32,293 nucleotides of DNA from Chloroflexota bacterium (GCA_016190825.1 JACPPV010000014.1:1-32293), one strand, 5' to 3'. Shown: positions 15,452-23,878, numbered from the stretch's first letter. The notes: generated by a model not told the origin, from the letters alone. Numbers and translations are program-made.

Positions 15452-16270
15452 CTATCTAAGTACCATCCGGGCTACCAACACGGGTGGCACCAACGGCATT
15501 CGGTCGAAACTGAGCGGATTATCGGACCTGCCCGTGAAGTCTTCAGGGAATACCGGCTCTTCGATTCCATCGAGGACGAATCCATATCTGAAACAAGCGT
15601 TGAAAAGCAGACTGATGGACCGGTGGAAGTAGTATTGCGGCTCTGGCTGCCCCCGGATGCCAATGCCCTTGAAAGCGAAGGGCTTTGTATAGTCACTGAC
15701 GGTGACGCTAGACCTGGTGACAAGCCTTCCGTCCTGCTGGTAGTGTTCCGCAACGTTACGGGCTGTTCCTGAGTTAAACGCCGGATGGAGGACTGAGAAA
15801 ACGAACCGTCCATCCTGACTGAGCAGCCTGGGCAAGGAAGAGATGAGAGGCGTGATGGATGACATATCCATCAGGACCATGGTGCAGACGACGGCATCGA
15901 AGCATCTTTCCCCAAGTGACAGAACAGCCGCTGCGTCGGTGGCATTGAGTTTGAGATATTCTATCCTTTCGGCGTTTTCCGTGGTGCGCTTTCTGGCCCG
16001 GACGAGGAATTTCTCTGCTTGGTCAAATGCTGTGACGATTGCGCCCAGAGCTGCCATGCGCCGCGCGAAACGTCCTGCGCCGCAGCCGATGTCCAAGACT
16101 TTCTCGCCTGCCTTGAGAGCCAGCAGGCGCTCGGTGGCCGGCTCAATGAGATAGTCCTGGAAGCTGTTGCCATCGCCAATCTTATCGTCCCACCACCCGG
16201 CCAGACGGTCCCATATGTCTCTGGTCTTGTCGTCATATTCCGGAAAATCCGGGGATAATTTCGTAAACAC
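15452..16270 (-). CDS. class I SAM-dependent methyltransferase
   Basis: A probable small-molecule methyltransferase with a Rossmann core. Motif I '[19 protein letters not shown]' binds SAM, '[14 protein letters not shown]' is strand 2, '[13 protein letters not shown]' is motif post-II, and '[20 protein letters not shown]' precedes a C-terminal substrate domain. The preferred start is the GTG at 16270 ('[15 protein letters not shown]'), giving 272 residues. An ATG at 16396 is open, but it would overlap plsY and swallow a well-formed promoter (16278-16305). It ends 34 bases before trmD. The methyl acceptor cannot be predicted. Confidence 0.82.
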   Translation of the reverse strand: MFTKLSPDFPEYDDKTRDIWDRLAGWWDDKIGDGNSFQDYLIEPATERLLALKAGEKVLDIGCGAGRFARRMAALGAIVTAFDQAEKFLVRARKRTTENAERIEYLKLNATDAAAVLSLGERCFDAVVCTMVLMDMSSITPLISSLPRLLSQDGRFVFSVLHPAFNSGTARNVAEHYQQDGRLVTRSSVTVSDYTKPFAFKGIGIRGQPEPQYYFHRSISLLFNACFRYGFVLDGIEEPVFPEDFTGRSDNPLSFDRMPLVPPVLVARMVLR

Positions 16271-16277
16271 GATGATT

Positions 16278-16305
16278 ATTCTAGCATGTGTGATGGCAGA
16301 GTCAA
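16278..16305 (-). promoter_or_regulatory. promoter of methyltransferase gene, leaderless spacing
   Basis: On the minus strand TTGACT (16305-16300) is followed by a 16-base spacer ending in TGC and then TAGAAT (16283-16278). The GTG start codon begins seven bases later, where transcription would normally initiate, and no Shine-Dalgarno sequence can fit. Confidence 0.6.
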
Positions 16306-16343
16306 AGACGGGGAAACAGTTTCCCGAGTTGTTTATAGACCTG

Positions 16344-16910
16344 CTATACCTGCCGAGTAATAGTATGCCTGGTCCGGGCAAAATGGGTGAAACCAACCAG
16401 GCCGGGCAGGGCGATGCTGTAGACTATCAGTATCCCGGAAATCCCCATCCACCATTCAATGAATGGGAGGGGCACGAACAGTACGGCGCTTGCCGGTGTG
16501 ACATTCTTCGTGAGGATTAGCGTCAGAAGAGCAGGCGCACTTGTAATCAGCAGCGGCTGGGAGACCAGAACAAGGAGCACTCCGATCGTGGTGCTGGCTC
16601 CCCGCCCCCCACGGAATCCCAGAAAGACCGGCCAGTTATGCCCGGCGACTGCGGCGATGCCGGCAAGCAGGACTGTAAGCTGGGGAGCATGAAAACTCTG
16701 GCCGATCAGAACTGCGAGCGTGCCTTTTGCCGCATCGAGAACCCCCACCGTAATGCCGGCGCCGCTTCCAACCTCACGGAAAACGTTCGCCGCCCCCATA
16801 TTGCCATCGCCCATGCGGCGTATGTCCTGTCCTTTGAGCAGCCGTCCGGCAATATAGCCCGTTGGCACCGAGCCGAGCAGATAGCTAAGTAGCACAACGA
16901 CCCAGGTCAT
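16344..16910 (-). CDS. plsY: acyl-phosphate glycerol-3-phosphate acyltransferase PlsY
   Basis: An integral membrane enzyme that acylates glycerol-3-phosphate from acyl-phosphate in the first step of phospholipid synthesis. The family motifs are 'LLGSVPTGYIAGRLLKGQDIRRMGDGNMGAANVFREVG' and 'AAVAGHNWPVFLGFRGGRGASTTIG', with five or so hydrophobic helices. The ATG at 16910 ('MTWVVVLLSYLLGS') is chosen; the frame is open to an ATG at 16955, but the extra residues 'WVRVPPPAPGG' are simply the translated 3' end of the tRNA-Leu gene. It probably shares a transcript with the two tRNAs. Confidence 0.93.
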   Translation of the reverse strand: MTWVVVLLSYLLGSVPTGYIAGRLLKGQDIRRMGDGNMGAANVFREVGSGAGITVGVLDAAKGTLAVLIGQSFHAPQLTVLLAGIAAVAGHNWPVFLGFRGGRGASTTIGVLLVLVSQPLLITSAPALLTLILTKNVTPASAVLFVPLPFIEWWMGISGILIVYSIALPGLVGFTHFARTRHTITRQV

Positions 16911-16925
16911 AGTCCTGAATCCGCC

Positions 16926-17009
<84 letters not shown>

Positions 17010-17018
17010 GAAATTAAT

Positions 17019-17094
17019 TGGAGGCGACGACCGGATTCGAACCGGTGAATAGCGGTTTTGCAGACCGCCGCCTTAACCACTTGGCTACGTCGCC
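17019..17094 (-). tRNA. tRNA-Cys (GCA anticodon)
   Basis: Acceptor stem GGCGACG (17094-17088) pairs with CGTCGCC (17029-17023), followed by U and an encoded CCA (17021-17019). The anticodon stem GCGGT/ACCGC encloses CTGCAAA, anticodon GCA. The T arm ACCGGTTCGAATCCGGT is canonical. It lies nine bases upstream of tRNA-Leu on the same strand. Confidence 0.96.
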
Positions 17095-17147
17095 CCGGTA
17101 TCCCGATAAATGGGGACATCAAAATCGTGCTTGTCTTTGTGCATTTC

Positions 17148-17177
17148 ATTATAGTGCACCCGCAGCCGGAGACGCAA
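17148..17177 (-). promoter_or_regulatory. promoter of tRNA-Cys / tRNA-Leu / plsY
   Basis: On the minus strand TTGCGT (17177-17172), an 18-base spacer, and a consensus TATAAT (17153-17148) lie about 50 bases upstream of the mature tRNA-Cys 5' end. GTGCA and TGCAC flank the -10 box as an imperfect inverted repeat. Confidence 0.6.
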
Positions 17178-17220
17178 CTGCCTGACATTCCAGAGAGTGT
17201 TTACGAGTACCACCACAGCC

Positions 17221-17327
17221 TGTCATTGCGAGAGCACGTTCGCCTTGCTCAGTGTAAACTCCGTCCGTGGTCGCGATAAGTCGGGGCTTCGCCTTCTACG
17301 AATGGCTCGCGAGACAAAAGAGTTGGA
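17221..17327. repeat. degenerate dispersed repeat (TGTCATTGCGAG type)
   Basis: The segment opens with TGTCATTGCGAGAG and closes near GGCTCGCGAGAC, with GCG-rich, partly self-complementary sequence between. The opening string is a common theme of short dispersed repeats in bacterial intergenic regions. It lies in the otherwise empty interval between the tRNA promoter and the marC-type gene. Divergent and only tentatively called. Confidence 0.35.
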
Positions 17328-17374
17328 ACACCATCATTGCAGAAAGTGCAACCATTCCAGCCGTCTTCGTGGAA

Positions 17375-17980
17375 TCATCCCAGGATCTGAAGAAGACCCC
17401 TCCGAACCATCATCACGCCGATGACGGCCAGCAACAGGCTAGCAATTTGAGACGTTGCGCGCAGACCAGGCTCCCGCATGGCCCGGGCGATGTTGCTTGC
17501 CTGGGAGAACACCAGCCAACCGAGAGCCAGATTCAGCAGAAAGGCGAGCAAAACAGCGAAAAACTGGTATTGCTGGGTCAGGAGGAGAAGAGTGGTTAGA
17601 ACAGCGGGGCCAACCACCAGCGGCGTGCCAATGGGGACAACCCCGATCACTTCCCTGCCGGCGTTGGGCTGCAGTTCCACTATCTTCCCGGTGGTGAAGT
17701 GCCTTATTGACAGGACGAAAAGCACAACCCCTCCCGCAACCAGGAAATCAGCTACTTCCACCCCCAGGATAAAGAAAATGCCGCGGCCGACTACAATAAA
17801 ACCCAGCCCGAGGACGAAGGCAGTGAACATGGCATAGCGCAGCACCCTGTTGCGTTCAACAGCCGTTTGCTCCTGGGTCAGAGAGAGAACAAATGGCAGA
17901 ATCCCGAGGGCATCCACTGCGACAAAGAGCGGGATAAAACTCAGGGCAAGGTCTCTAAGAAAATCCGTGACGGCACTCAT
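17375..17980 (-). CDS. MarC/UPF0056 family membrane protein
   Basis: A 201-residue polytopic membrane protein with about six hydrophobic segments. Family features include the N-terminal 'FIPLFVAVDALGILPFVLSLT', the central 'GGVVLFVLSIRHF' and 'GVVPIGTPLVVGPAVLTTLLLL', and the C-terminal 'IASLLLAVIGVMMVRRGLLQI'. MarC proteins were once linked to multiple antibiotic resistance but no transport function is established. AAAGG before the ATG supports the start. It stands alone between the tRNA region and the divergent thiolase gene. Confidence 0.9.
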   Translation of the reverse strand: MSAVTDFLRDLALSFIPLFVAVDALGILPFVLSLTQEQTAVERNRVLRYAMFTAFVLGLGFIVVGRGIFFILGVEVADFLVAGGVVLFVLSIRHFTTGKIVELQPNAGREVIGVVPIGTPLVVGPAVLTTLLLLTQQYQFFAVLLAFLLNLALGWLVFSQASNIARAMREPGLRATSQIASLLLAVIGVMMVRRGLLQILG

Positions 17981-18049
17981 GCCTTTCCATAATACTAGAC
18001 CGCAAATGCGCAGCCGTCAAGAGTACGGCGGCGCCGGATGCTCCACTTC

Positions 18050-18078
18050 TTGACTGGAAAGAACCTAGGGTATAGACT
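18050..18078 (+). promoter_or_regulatory. promoter of thiolase gene
   Basis: TTGACT (18050-18055) is followed after 17 bases by TAGACT (18073-18078), with an overlapping TATAGA at 15 bases. An AAGGGGG ribosome binding site follows at 18093-18099. Confidence 0.5.
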
Positions 18079-18102
18079 AGGGAAAGTGTTCAAAGGGGGC
18101 GT

Positions 18103-19401
18103 TTGTTGAGGGAAGTTGTGATTGTCAGCGGAGTGAGGACCGCCATTGGAAACTTTGGTGGCGCTCTTCAGAGCATGACCGCCGTACAGCTGGGCAGTCT
18201 GGTCATTGAAGAGGCGCTCAAGAAAGCCGGGGTTAGACCCAAGCCAGGCGCCGGTTTTCTGGCTGTCGCCCCTGATGCGCTGAAAGGGGATGCCCTGACT
18301 GACCTGGAAAAAGCTCACGCCCGGTGGGATGACTCCCTGATTCCGGTCCAGGTTGACGAAGTCATCATGGGGAACGTGCTTCAGGCGGGGCAGGGGCAAA
18401 ACCCGGCCCGCCAGGCGGCGGTTTACGCAGGGGTGAGCAAAGAGACTCCTGTCTTCACCGTCAACAAGGTTTGCGCCTCAGGTTTGAAGGCGATTTCCCT
18501 TGGAGCCCAGTCTATCATGCTGGAAGAGGCTGATGTGGTCGTCGCCGGCGGCATGGAAAGTATGAGCAATGCCCCGTACAGTTTGCCCAAAGCCCGCTGG
18601 GGATACCGGATGGATGTCTCGGCGAAAGGAGAACTCATCGATCTCATGGTCTTTGATGGGCTGTGGGAGGTATTTTACGGCTATCACATGGGAAACACCG
18701 CCGAAAACATCGTGTCCAGATACGGTATCTCACGTCGGGAACAGGATGAGATTGGCCTGCTCAGCCACCAGCGTGCCAGGGAGGCGATCAAAGACGGCAC
18801 TTTCAAGCAGGAGATAGTGCCGGTATCTATCCCGCAGCGCCGCGGAGACCCGGTTATTTTTGACACCGATGAAAGGCCAATGGACACCAGCCTTGAGAGA
18901 ATGGCGCAGCTTGCGCCGGTGTTCAGGACAGACGGCACCTGCACCGCCGGCAACTCTGCCGGAATCAATGATGCCGCTGCCGCTGTGGTGCTGATGAGCC
19001 GGGAAAAGGCTGAGGATCTGGGCATCAGGCCAATGGTGCGCATTGTTTCCTGCGCTTCCGGCGGGGTAGACCCCGCTTACATGGGCGTTGGCCCCGTCCC
19101 GGCAGTCAGAAAAGCGCTGAACAGAGTGGGATTGACCATCGGCGATATTGACGTTGTTGAGCTTAACGAGGCCTTCGCTGCCCAGGCGATTGCCTGCGCT
19201 CGTGAGCTGGAATTGAGCTGGGACAAGACGAATATACATGGCAGCGGCATTTCCCTTGGTCACCCGATCGGCTGCACCGGCGCCAGGTTGATGGTCACGA
19301 TGATGCATGAAATGGTCAGAAGCGGCAAACACCACGGCCTGGTTACGATGTGCATCGGCGGCGGGCAGGGAATGGCGATGGTCGTTGAAAGGGCGGGGTA
19401 G
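18103..19401 (+). CDS. acetyl-CoA acetyltransferase (thiolase) with an N-terminal-domain insert
   Basis: Thiolases condense or cleave acyl-CoA units. The nucleophile Cys lies in 'NKVCASGLKAI' (C124), and the C-terminal motifs 'ELNEAFAAQA', 'GSGISLGHPIGCTGAR' and 'CIGGGQGMAMV' supply the catalytic His and second Cys. At 432 residues it is some 35-40 longer than usual biosynthetic thiolases because of an insert near residues 45-82 between 'EEALKKAGV' and 'VDEVIMGNVLQAG'. There is no ATG start; consecutive TTG codons at 18103 and 18106 follow AAGGGGG, and the second has the better spacing. No beta-oxidation partners are adjacent. The downstream STT3 gene starts 36 bases after the stop. Confidence 0.93.
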   Translation: MLREVVIVSGVRTAIGNFGGALQSMTAVQLGSLVIEEALKKAGVRPKPGAGFLAVAPDALKGDALTDLEKAHARWDDSLIPVQVDEVIMGNVLQAGQGQNPARQAAVYAGVSKETPVFTVNKVCASGLKAISLGAQSIMLEEADVVVAGGMESMSNAPYSLPKARWGYRMDVSAKGELIDLMVFDGLWEVFYGYHMGNTAENIVSRYGISRREQDEIGLLSHQRAREAIKDGTFKQEIVPVSIPQRRGDPVIFDTDERPMDTSLERMAQLAPVFRTDGTCTAGNSAGINDAAAAVVLMSREKAEDLGIRPMVRIVSCASGGVDPAYMGVGPVPAVRKALNRVGLTIGDIDVVELNEAFAAQAIACARELELSWDKTNIHGSGISLGHPIGCTGARLMVTMMHEMVRSGKHHGLVTMCIGGGQGMAMVVERAG

Positions 19402-19436
19402 AGCAACCTTCCAGATATGAAAGTGCTAACCGAACG

Positions 19437-21827
19437 ATGAGTCAAATGCGTTCCCGAGTGATTATTGGCCTGGTGGTTGCCGCGTTTTTTGCCTTTGCCC
19501 TCTGGCTTCGAGTCTATTTCCCATTTGAAAGGATTTTTACTCCCGCTGGCATCAAGTATGCCGGTGTTGATGCCTACTATCATATGTATGTAGTGGACAA
19601 TCTTGTTCACAACTTCCCCCGACTCACCAGCTTTCTGCCGTATATGATTTTCCCCGGAGGTGAGGGCGCGGGAGTAATCCATTTCTTTGACTGGCTCTTG
19701 GCGGCGATCATCTGGATCGTCAGTCTGGGTAATCCGACGGCGCAGCTTATCGATGTTATCGGCGTGTGGTATCCGGCTGTCCTCGGCGCGCTAACAGTCA
19801 TCCCGGTCTACTTCATCGGCAGTGCGCTGGCAGGACGCCGGGCGGGCATTATCGCCGCAGCGCTCATTGCGATACTGCCCGGCGAGTTCCTCGGCCGCTC
19901 GATTCTCGGTTCTACTGATCATCATGTTGCTGAATCCTTGTTTACTGCCACTGCGATGCTGTTTCTCATTCTTGCGTTGAAGACTGCCAGGGAGCGAGCG
20001 CTGACTTACAGGCATTTTATCGGCGGCAACTGGGCTGTCATCGTGAGACCATTGATTTTCAGCTTGCTGGCCGGCGTTTTCCTCAGCATATACCTATTGA
20101 CCTTCATTGGCGCCCTGCTCTTCGTCTTTATCATCTTTCTTTACTTTGTCATCCAGTTTCTGCTCGACCACTTGAGGCGCAGACAGACCGATTACCTGGC
20201 GTTAGTTAGCGTCATCCTCTTTGCGGTAACTGTTATCATGTTTCTTCCCACGGCTCCGGACCGGCTGAGCCCGATTTCCCTTGTGATTGCCCTGCTGGTT
20301 CTGCCGGCGCTGAACGGCATTTCCCGCCTGATGGCGCAGCGCCGGATGAAACCCATCTTCTATCCTCTGACCATCGCCGGGGGTGGAATTGCCGGGCTTT
20401 TGCTTTTCTATCTCATCTCTCCATCCCTTTTCGGTGCCGTGCTCGATGCTTTCAGTATTTTCCGGCCAACGGGCACTTCGCTGACCACCCTGGAGATGCA
20501 GCCACTGTTTTTCCCCGCCGGCAACTTTTCCTTTTTGGTTGCCTGGGGCAACTTCACCGTGAGTCTTTTTGCTGGCGTCGGCGGACTTATCCTTCTGCTG
20601 TATCAGGTTATCCGGCGCGGCGAGGCTGACAAAAATCTTCTTCTGGTCTGGAGCCTGGTAATACTTGCCGCCACGCTTGGACAGCGGCGTTTTGCTTACT
20701 ACTTTGCCGTTAACATCGCGGTGCTCACGGGGTATGTCTGCGCCTGGGTAATCGAAAAGATGGGTTTTGAGCAATCGCGAGCAGCGGTTGGCGGAGCTGC
20801 TCAGGCAAGAGGCGATGTTAGAGCCAGGAGGGCCGCACAGTTAAGGCGTACCTCAAGCAACGCGGCCAGCCCGATCGTCCTGGGTTTCGTTTTGCTCATC
20901 ATCTTCGTAGTCGTTCATCTGCCGAACATTGCTCCGGCAATAGCTACCGCGAAAGAGGCGCGTTTTGTTCCTAGCGATGCCTGGATGGAGTCCCTCGCCT
21001 GGCTTAGAGATGATACTCCTGAGCCACTGGGTGACCCGAATGCCTATTACCGGCTGGAAACCGCGAATTATCCTTCTTTGTCCTCACTAATGCAATCAGT
21101 ACCGAACATCACCGGTGACCCGGATTTCTATTCCCGGTTTCCCGGGAGCTACCCGTATCCGGCATCAGCTTATGGGGTGCTTTCCTGGTGGGACTACGGC
21201 TACTGGATCACACGCATCGGCCATCGCATCCCTAACGCCAATCCCAGCCAGGACCCGAGGGCGCTGAGACAGGTGGCAGCCTTTTTCACTTCTCAAAATG
21301 AGACGCTCGCCAATGAAATAGCCGCTGACCTGAAGACGAAGTATGTGGTAATCGATAGTGAAACTGCTCTGGGTAAGTTCTGGGCGGTAGCCCTCTGGGC
21401 CGGGAAAGAACAAAGGGAATTTTTTGACGTCTATTATGTCCTTCAGGACAACCAATTGAGGCCCGCTCAGGTTTTTTACCCGGAATATTATCGCTCGTTG
21501 GCGGTGCGTCTCTACAACTTCGATGGGCAGGCGTTCACGCCACAGCAGACAAATGTCATCTCGTTCGAGAACAGGACGGCAAATGATGGAAGACCGTTCA
21601 AGTTGATCACCAGCCTCCAGCAGTTCGGCACCTTTGAAGAGGCGGAGGCGTTTATCTCGGCTCAGGAGTCGGGCAATTTCAAGATAATCAGCACGGATCC
21701 TTTCGTCAGCGCGGTCCCTGTGGAAGAGGTCCAGCAGTACAGGCGGGTCTTTAGTTCGAGCCAGATTCTAACCATCTCCCAGGCAACCCGGGTGCCGGAG
21801 ATAAAAATATTCGAATACGTCAAGTAA
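19437..21827 (+). CDS. STT3/AglB-type oligosaccharyltransferase
   Basis: A 796-residue integral membrane enzyme predicted to transfer lipid-linked glycans to Asn residues of exported proteins. The N-terminal half has about a dozen hydrophobic segments with the first loop motif 'AGVDAYYHMYVVDN' (D45) and 'GSTDHHVAES' (D161-H162-H163), matching the catalytic acid and DHH/DxE-type motifs. A basic, Arg/Ala-rich cytosolic loop (about 450-480) precedes the last helix. The C-terminal soluble domain carries the signature 'LSWWDYGYWITRIGHRIPNAN' (W584-W585-D586). The sequence resembles archaeal AglB and Chloroflexota relatives rather than Campylobacter PglB by its WWDYG context. No glycosyltransferases are adjacent. 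Confidence 0.9.
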   Translation: MSQMRSRVIIGLVVAAFFAFALWLRVYFPFERIFTPAGIKYAGVDAYYHMYVVDNLVHNFPRLTSFLPYMIFPGGEGAGVIHFFDWLLAAIIWIVSLGNPTAQLIDVIGVWYPAVLGALTVIPVYFIGSALAGRRAGIIAAALIAILPGEFLGRSILGSTDHHVAESLFTATAMLFLILALKTARERALTYRHFIGGNWAVIVRPLIFSLLAGVFLSIYLLTFIGALLFVFIIFLYFVIQFLLDHLRRRQTDYLALVSVILFAVTVIMFLPTAPDRLSPISLVIALLVLPALNGISRLMAQRRMKPIFYPLTIAGGGIAGLLLFYLISPSLFGAVLDAFSIFRPTGTSLTTLEMQPLFFPAGNFSFLVAWGNFTVSLFAGVGGLILLLYQVIRRGEADKNLLLVWSLVILAATLGQRRFAYYFAVNIAVLTGYVCAWVIEKMGFEQSRAAVGGAAQARGDVRARRAAQLRRTSSNAASPIVLGFVLLIIFVVVHLPNIAPAIATAKEARFVPSDAWMESLAWLRDDTPEPLGDPNAYYRLETANYPSLSSLMQSVPNITGDPDFYSRFPGSYPYPASAYGVLSWWDYGYWITRIGHRIPNANPSQDPRALRQVAAFFTSQNETLANEIAADLKTKYVVIDSETALGKFWAVALWAGKEQREFFDVYYVLQDNQLRPAQVFYPEYYRSLAVRLYNFDGQAFTPQQTNVISFENRTANDGRPFKLITSLQQFGTFEEAEAFISAQESGNFKIISTDPFVSAVPVEEVQQYRRVFSSSQILTISQATRVPEIKIFEYVK

Positions 21828-21895
21828 CAAAAGTCTTTTTGCCACTTGCTATTTGATATTTCTTGCTTGTTACTTGTGAAGGGGAGGCAACTGAT

Positions 21896-22696
21896 ATGGA
21901 TTGGGGAATGGATAACCGGCTGGCGCAGCTTATCCAGCCTGACGGACATGCTTTGTTTCTGCCAATAGACCATGGCTACTTTCAGGGACCCACCAGGAAA
22001 CTGGAACAGCCCGGTAACACGGTAAAGCCACTGCTGCCCTATGCTGACGCCCTGTTTGTTACCAGGGGTGTATTGCGTGCCTGCATCGATGCGAAAAGGA
22101 CAAAACCGGTCATCCTTCGTGTATCCGGCGGCACCAGCATGGTCGGGAAAGACCTGGCGAACGAAGGCATTACCACTTCCATGGAAGAGGCAGTCCGTCT
22201 TAACGCCAGTGCCGTTGGCATTTCTGTTTTTGTGGGGACAGATTATGAAAAAGAGTCGCTCCTGAATCTATCAAAGCTGGTGAATGAAGGTGAAAGGTAC
22301 GGTATTCCAGTTATGGCGGTCACCGCCGTCGGGCGGGAGCTGGAAAAGCGCGATGCGCGCTATCTGGGGCTGGCTTCACGCATTGCTGCTGAGCTCGGGG
22401 CGCGGGTGGTAAAGACCTACTGGTGCGAGGATTTCGACCGCGTGACCCGTGGCTGCCCGGTGCCGGTGGTGATGGCCGGCGGCCCCCAGGTGGATACCGA
22501 GCTTGAGGTGTTCAATTTCGTCCATGACGGCATGGAGAAGGGCGCTATCGGCGTGAACCTGGGGCGTAACGTCTGGCAGAACGATTACCCGGTGGCGATG
22601 ATAAAGGCGATGCGCGCCATCATCCATCAGAAAGCAACTCCGGAAAAGGCGCAGGAGATTTACGAAGTGGAAAGAAGGGCAAAATACAATGAGTGA
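21896..22696 (+). CDS. LsrF/DhnA-type class I aldolase or thiolase
   Basis: A TIM-barrel Schiff-base enzyme closely resembling LsrF (3-hydroxy-5-phosphonooxypentane-2,4-dione thiolase). Shared segments are 'DWGMDNRLAQL', 'FLPIDHGYFQGPTRKLE', 'ALFVTRGVLRA', 'PVILRVSGGTSM', 'MAVTAVGREL', 'RVVKTYW' with the likely Schiff-base Lys, 'CPVPVVMAGGP', and 'GVNLGRNVWQNDYPVAMIKA'. The start at 21896 follows GGGGAGG by about eight bases; 11 more residues would extend to 21863 without a binding site. No other lsr (AI-2) genes are present, so the substrate is open: a sugar phosphate or shikimate-type aldol reaction is equally possible. The stop overlaps the HEPN gene start. Confidence 0.85.
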   Translation: MDWGMDNRLAQLIQPDGHALFLPIDHGYFQGPTRKLEQPGNTVKPLLPYADALFVTRGVLRACIDAKRTKPVILRVSGGTSMVGKDLANEGITTSMEEAVRLNASAVGISVFVGTDYEKESLLNLSKLVNEGERYGIPVMAVTAVGRELEKRDARYLGLASRIAAELGARVVKTYWCEDFDRVTRGCPVPVVMAGGPQVDTELEVFNFVHDGMEKGAIGVNLGRNVWQNDYPVAMIKAMRAIIHQKATPEKAQEIYEVERRAKYNE

Positions 22697-23213
22697 ATCG
22701 CCTACACATCGGGTGGCTATGACTTGGGATCAGCATGAAAGATCAAAGCATGATTTGCTATTCGAGATGTCTAAGGGATATATGCATGCAGCAATTGTAA
22801 TTTTTGAGGAGCAGCGGGGAACGGAACATGCTACGTTTTATAACCTTCTCCCAGGACATTTTGCTTTGCAACAATCAGTAGAGTTATTCCTTAAAGCAGC
22901 AATGAGTCTAAAGGGAATCCAACCCCCGATTACCCATAACCTTAAGCGTTTGCATTCGCAATACCAAAAGCTATTTCCTGGCAAAGAACTTACGTTCCAG
23001 TGTCGTATTGGTGAACTCATCAATTGGAATGAGCGTTATGCCAATGGCCAGGACGCGCGATACCCATTTGACCAGGAAGGCAAAGCTTGGCTTTCACATG
23101 CGCAAATCAACATTGAGTCTACACTCGAAGTAATTGGAGAGTTCTTTGAAGACTTTGAAAGATTGGAGCCAGCACTTAGGAAGGCAATTCTAATAGACAA
23201 AGCATCTGCATAA
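22689..23213 (+). CDS. HEPN domain-containing protein
   Basis: A 174-residue, mainly helical protein. 'FALQQSVELFLKAAMSLKGIQPPITHNLKRLHSQY' is the characteristic central HEPN core seen in stand-alone HEPN proteins that pair with nucleotidyltransferases. The catalytic Rx4-6H RNase motif of HEPN toxins is not evident, and no MNT partner gene is next to it. The ATG at 22689 overlaps the aldolase stop by eight bases; a second ATG at 22719 is a possible start. Base composition is visibly richer in A+T and codon use differs from both neighbours, pointing to recent acquisition together with the next gene. Confidence 0.72.
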   Translation: MSESPTHRVAMTWDQHERSKHDLLFEMSKGYMHAAIVIFEEQRGTEHATFYNLLPGHFALQQSVELFLKAAMSLKGIQPPITHNLKRLHSQYQKLFPGKELTFQCRIGELINWNERYANGQDARYPFDQEGKAWLSHAQINIESTLEVIGEFFEDFERLEPALRKAILIDKASA

Positions 23214-23296
23214 CCATATCTCACTCACACCTTTGAAAACGTGCGAAACGTCATAAAAGGAAGCGCTGACCTAATCAGGGAAAGATAGGGGAGAAT

Positions 23297-23878
23297 ATGC
23301 TTGAAAGGATGGATCCAGATATTCTGCTCAAGGAAGCTACAGCCAAGAAAGACGCTGGCGATATTAATGGTGCAATTCATATATTAAAGAAGGCCTATCA
23401 GGCGATTGGTAAACTGGAGACAATCTACGCGGTTAACACCTTCCTGCGGTTACCTCAATATCTACAAGAAGCAGGAAGAAATGATGAGGCCTGGCATGAA
23501 TATAATCTATTATTGACAAAGGGCTATCCAAATCAAATGAATAACCTAGAATTGATGCCAATGGATCATTCAATCATTTACGATAAGATGCGCCTATTCC
23601 TCCAGCGAGAAGGTAGAAACGACCTTGCAGTACGGTTTGGTATATTTTCGTTTCTTTCTTGGGTAATTGGTCTGCATAGACAAGCACGGAAAGAAGAACT
23701 AAAGCAATGTATTTCAAAAGAATCTGTTGAGAAAGTAGCAATGAAACTTTTGAAGAAAGCTAAGAAGATGGAGCGAATAGGTGAGATTACGAAAATGGTT
23801 GAGAAACAAACTAATGCTCTATCAAAGATTGATTTTCACGAATTAGGCGTCGCTATTGATAAAATCATTTCTCAGTAA
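23297..23878 (+). CDS. helical-repeat protein, unknown function
   Basis: A 193-residue, Lys-rich protein. The N-terminal half resembles tetratricopeptide-type helical pairs ('LLKEATAKKDAGDINGAIHILKKAYQ', 'LRLPQYLQEAGRNDEAWHEYNLLLTKG', 'RLFLQREGRNDLAVRFGIFSF'), and the C-terminal half is a charged helix. The repeats look like TPR units with the usual Gly-Asn/Asp turn. AGGGGAG lies only three bases before the ATG at 23297, close for an efficient site; an ATG at 23309 would be too far. Composition is A+T rich like the HEPN gene 83 bases upstream. No family is recognised and no function is proposed. Confidence 0.68.
   Translation: MLERMDPDILLKEATAKKDAGDINGAIHILKKAYQAIGKLETIYAVNTFLRLPQYLQEAGRNDEAWHEYNLLLTKGYPNQMNNLELMPMDHSIIYDKMRLFLQREGRNDLAVRFGIFSFLSWVIGLHRQARKEELKQCISKESVEKVAMKLLKKAKKMERIGEITKMVEKQTNALSKIDFHELGVAIDKIISQ

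Noticed and set aside
17375-17980. Multiple antibiotic resistance determinant
   Set aside because: The MarC family label is historical; the sequence only supports a conserved membrane protein of unknown function.
20202-20774. Minus-strand open frame (about 190 codons) inside the STT3 gene
   Set aside because: Antisense to conserved membrane helices; highly basic, glutamine-rich translation typical of shadow frames.
21896-22696. AI-2 (lsr) quorum-signal processing locus
   Set aside because: Only the LsrF-like enzyme is present; no LsrK, LsrG, LsrR or transporter genes are nearby.
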